Source of the DNA: Tepidicaulis marinus
GTDB lineage: Bacteria; Pseudomonadota; Alphaproteobacteria; Parvibaculales; Parvibaculaceae
Length of the DNA stretch: 64,000 bases
NCBI RefSeq assembly: GCF_000739695.1
Contig: NZ_BBIO01000001.1
Coordinates: 186,001-250,000 of the forward strand
Reading direction: 5' to 3'
Within the stretch, counting starts at the first letter, position 1. Each line of letters opens with the position of its first letter. This document shows positions 61,769 to 64,000 of the stretch, piece by piece. The translations under genes were made by a program, and so were the position numbers. The notes below the pieces were generated by a model. That model saw only the letters and a list, made by a program, of their open reading frames with translations. It ran no database searches and had not been told where the DNA came from.

Positions 61769-64000
61769 TTATGCCCGGGCCTTGGTGGTTGCCGCCCGTT
61801 CTTCTTCTTCCGTCGGCACGCCCTGATAGCGCGGACGCACCCAGAGCCCGATCACGAAGACCACAAGGGCCAGCGCGCCGATGGAGAAGATCGTGTCGCC
61901 CGGCACCCGCATCCAGACCAGAAGGTCGACGATGGGTTGCTGCATGAATTCCGCCGAGCGGGCCGACCAATAACCATTATTGATCGCCTCGATCAGCTGC
62001 ATCGTGCCGAGCGGCAGAAGCGTGAAGAGCGCCATCATGGCAAGGCCCACATTGAAGCTCCAGAAGGAGACTTTCAGCAGCCCTTCGTTCCAGGCGAGCT
62101 CGGGTTTAAGCCCGCGCAGGCAGAAGAGCACGAGGCCGATCCCCAGCATCCCGTAAACCCCGAAGAGCGCCGTATGCCCATGCAGCGGGGTAAGGTTCAG
62201 CCCTTGCATGTAATAGAGCGAGAGCGGCGGGTTGATGAGGAAGCCGAAGAGGCCCGCCCCCACGAGGTTCCAGAAGGAAACCGCGAGGAAGAACATGATC
62301 GGCCAGCGGTAGCGCTCCATCCAGGGCGTTGCCTTGCTCAGGCGGAACGTGTGATAGGCCTCGAAGCCGATATAGGCGAGCGGCACCACTTCAAGGGCGG
62401 AGAAGCTCGCCCCGAGCGCCAGCACCACGGTGGGTGTGCCGGCGAAATAAAGATGGTGCAAGGTGCCGAGCACGCCGCCTGCCATGAAGATGATGGTGGC
62501 GAAGAGCACGGCGACCGTCGCCGTCTGCAGTTTGAGAAGGCCGAGCCGCGTGAAAAGGAACGCGATCACGGCGGTGGCGAAGACCTCGAAGAACCCTTCC
62601 ACCCACAGATGGACGAGCCACCAGCGCCAATATTCGACCATGGAGATATGCGTGTTCTCGCCCCAGGCGAGCGCCGCGCCGAAGAAAAGACCGATGGCGA
62701 CGGTGGAAAGGAAGAGGAGGCCCGTGATCGAGCGGCCCGGCGCGCCCGGCCGCAGCGCCGGCCAAAGCGCCCGCCCGACAAGCACGAGCCAGAGCACCAG
62801 CCCGATAAAGAGGAAGATCTGCCAGAAGCGGCCCATATCCGCATATTCCCAGCCCTGATGGCCGAACCAGAAATTGTTTTCAAGGCCGAGCGTCTGCATC
62901 ACCGCGAACCATTGCCCGGCAAAGGAGCCGACCACGATGATGATGAGGCAGATCCAGAGGAAGTTGACGCCGAGCCGCTGATAGGGCGGCTCATAGCCGG
63001 AAATGGCAGGGGCGATGTAAAGCCCGGTGCCGAGCCAGGCGGTTGCGATCCAGAGCACCGCAAGCTGTGTGTGCCAGGTGCGGCTCAGCGAATAGGGCAG
63101 CACATTGGCAAGCTCGAAACCGTATTGCACCTGGCCTTCGACCTGATAATGCGCGGTGATGGCGCCGAGCAATATCTGCACGAGAAAGAGCGCAAGCAGC
63201 ACCCAGAAATATTTCGCCGTGGCGCTCATCGAAGGCGTGACCACCGTGCCGCGCATGGGATCGAAAGGCGGCAGGTCGTGCGGCTCTTCTTCGCGCCCAT
63301 GGGAGACGGCGTAATGCCAGCCCAGAAGCCCGATCCCGGCAAGCAGGAAGAGCACCGAGAAGGCGGACCAGACGAAGGAGCTGGCGGGCGGGCGGTTTTC
63401 GATCAAGGGCTCGCTCGGCCAGTTATTCGTATAGGTGATCGTGTCACCCGGCCGCTCCGTCCCGGCGGCCCAGGCGGTCCACCAGAAGAACGCGCCAAGC
63501 GCCTTGCGGTGCTCGGCATCCGGCACCGTGTCGTCTTTCATCGCATAGGCTTCGCGCAAGGGTTCGAAAGCGGGATCGTTGCCGAAGAGCTGCTCGTAAT
63601 GACCCGAGACTTTCTCGATGGCGCGGGCGCGTTCTTCGGCAAGCGTGATGGTGCCGGTGGCAGGGTCATAGGTATTGGTGCGGAAGAGCCCTTCGAGCCG
63701 GCCTTTCAGCGCTGCCTGGCGTTCGGGAGAGAGCGCGGCATAATTTTCCGCGCCTTCTTCCGCCGCCCAGGCATTGAGCACCGCCATGATTTCGCGGTGC
63801 AGCCAGTCGGCGCTCCAGTCGGGCGCCACATAGCCGCCATGCCCCCAGATCGAGCCGAGCTGCATGCCGCCCATGGATTGCCAGACCCGCCGGCCGAGCT
63901 CCATATCGGCGCGGGTGTAAATCGTTTCGCCAGCGGTGGAGACCACCTGCTCGGGCATGGGCGGGGCTTTTTGATAAATCTCGCGGCCCATCAGCAACAG
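61769..64000 (-). CDS. norB: Quinol-dependent nitric oxide reductase (qNOR), N-terminus cut by window edge
   Basis: 743 codons of a single-subunit NO reductase that reduces NO to N2O with electrons from quinol. The N-terminal part has REIYQKAPPMPEQVV and QSMGGMQLGSIWGHGGYVAPDWSADWLHRE, the qNOR extension with a fused cytochrome-c-like fold lacking haem c (no CxxCH). The heme-copper core has LSRTWHTQLAVLWIATAWLG, VHLWVEGFFEVFATAVIAFLF, VLGTLHHLYFAGTP and LHGHTALFGVYGMLG, supplying the haem and non-haem iron histidines. Only ~15-20 residues are missing beyond 64000. Confidence 0.96.
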   Translation of the reverse strand: MLLMGREIYQKAPPMPEQVVSTAGETIYTRADMELGRRVWQSMGGMQLGSIWGHGGYVAPDWSADWLHREIMAVLNAWAAEEGAENYAALSPERQAALKGRLEGLFRTNTYDPATGTITLAEERARAIEKVSGHYEQLFGNDPAFEPLREAYAMKDDTVPDAEHRKALGAFFWWTAWAAGTERPGDTITYTNNWPSEPLIENRPPASSFVWSAFSVLFLLAGIGLLGWHYAVSHGREEEPHDLPPFDPMRGTVVTPSMSATAKYFWVLLALFLVQILLGAITAHYQVEGQVQYGFELANVLPYSLSRTWHTQLAVLWIATAWLGTGLYIAPAISGYEPPYQRLGVNFLWICLIIIVVGSFAGQWFAVMQTLGLENNFWFGHQGWEYADMGRFWQIFLFIGLVLWLVLVGRALWPALRPGAPGRSITGLLFLSTVAIGLFFGAALAWGENTHISMVEYWRWWLVHLWVEGFFEVFATAVIAFLFTRLGLLKLQTATVAVLFATIIFMAGGVLGTLHHLYFAGTPTVVLALGASFSALEVVPLAYIGFEAYHTFRLSKATPWMERYRWPIMFFLAVSFWNLVGAGLFGFLINPPLSLYYMQGLNLTPLHGHTALFGVYGMLGIGLVLFCLRGLKPELAWNEGLLKVSFWSFNVGLAMMALFTLLPLGTMQLIEAINNGYWSARSAEFMQQPIVDLLVWMRVPGDTIFSIGALALVVFVIGLWVRPRYQGVPTEEEERAATTKARA

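Noticed and set aside
1-64000. tRNA, rRNA, CRISPR arrays, insertion sequences, phage or integron features
   Set aside because: I looked for T-loop-like strings in the gaps, regularly spaced repeats, transposase motifs and terminal inverted repeats and saw none; a computed tRNAscan, Infernal or ISfinder search would be decisive.

Overview
The window reads as a stretch of ordinary chromosome from an alphaproteobacterium: GC-rich, densely coded, with no rRNA, tRNA, insertion sequence, integrase or CRISPR array seen. Several gene strings are typical of that class: mnmE-rho-hemJ-hemH-hemE facing away from ppsR-maf-aroE-coaE-dnaQ; secB-fxsA-Tim44-mltA-smr-xre-hslUV; hisB-DUF2628-hisHAF...hisE-coaA; and divergent hrcA-grpE versus rph-rdgB-hemW. 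I cannot fix the order or genus from sequence alone.

Layout. 1-9.5 kb: mnmE (its C-terminus cut by the window edge), a DUF255 thioredoxin-fold protein, a dienelactone hydrolase and a quinone oxidoreductase, then rho and the last haem genes hemJ, hemH and hemE. 9.54-10.28 kb: a non-coding stretch between hemE and ppsR carrying several DnaA-box-like nonamers and five GANTC sites. This is where the chromosomal origin of Caulobacter and relatives lies, and I call it the probable oriC. 10.3-14 kb: ppsR, maf, aroE, coaE, dnaQ. 14-20.7 kb: protein export and envelope genes (secB, fxsA, Tim44-like, mltA), an Smr protein, an XRE regulator and the HslUV protease. 20.8-22.7 kb: a flavin-fold protein, an HPP membrane protein and a divergent TetR regulator. 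23-31 kb: the histidine cluster, interrupted between hisF and hisE by a CYTH-CHAD protein and a pentapeptide-repeat protein, then coaA. 31-37.7 kb: a PfkB sugar kinase, an EI24/CysZ-like membrane protein, a small lipoprotein, a cupin, nth, a metal efflux pair (dmeR-dmeF type), DUF2244, gpmA and dapB. 37.8-40.8 kb: two tandem OprP/OprO-like porins. 40.9-44 kb: dnaK-dnaJ. 44.4-51.8 kb: an unknown coiled-coil protein, two orphan histidine kinases, an AlkB protein, a LysR regulator facing a tiny membrane protein, NnrU and a TetR regulator. 51.9-59.4 kb: grpE-hrcA, rph-rdgB-hemW, an LpoA-like lipoprotein, rsmI-yraN. 59.4-64 kb: a methyltransferase, DUF4336, a GNAT protein, a SirB-like protein and a quinol-dependent nitric oxide reductase cut by the right edge.

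The most informative non-coding signals are regulatory. The second porin has four in-register 11-bp PhoB-type direct repeats in front of it. The first porin has one perfect and one near-perfect CtrA-type site (TTAA-N7-TTAA). The metal efflux pair has a C/G-tract palindrome next to the start of a regulator that contains no cysteine. Two TetR genes and one LysR gene have inverted repeats beside their starts. I found no convincing wholly new multigene system. The best candidates for undescribed biology are the 238-residue protein at 44404-45120, the 81-residue membrane protein facing the LysR gene, and the CYTH-CHAD/pentapeptide insertion in the his operon.
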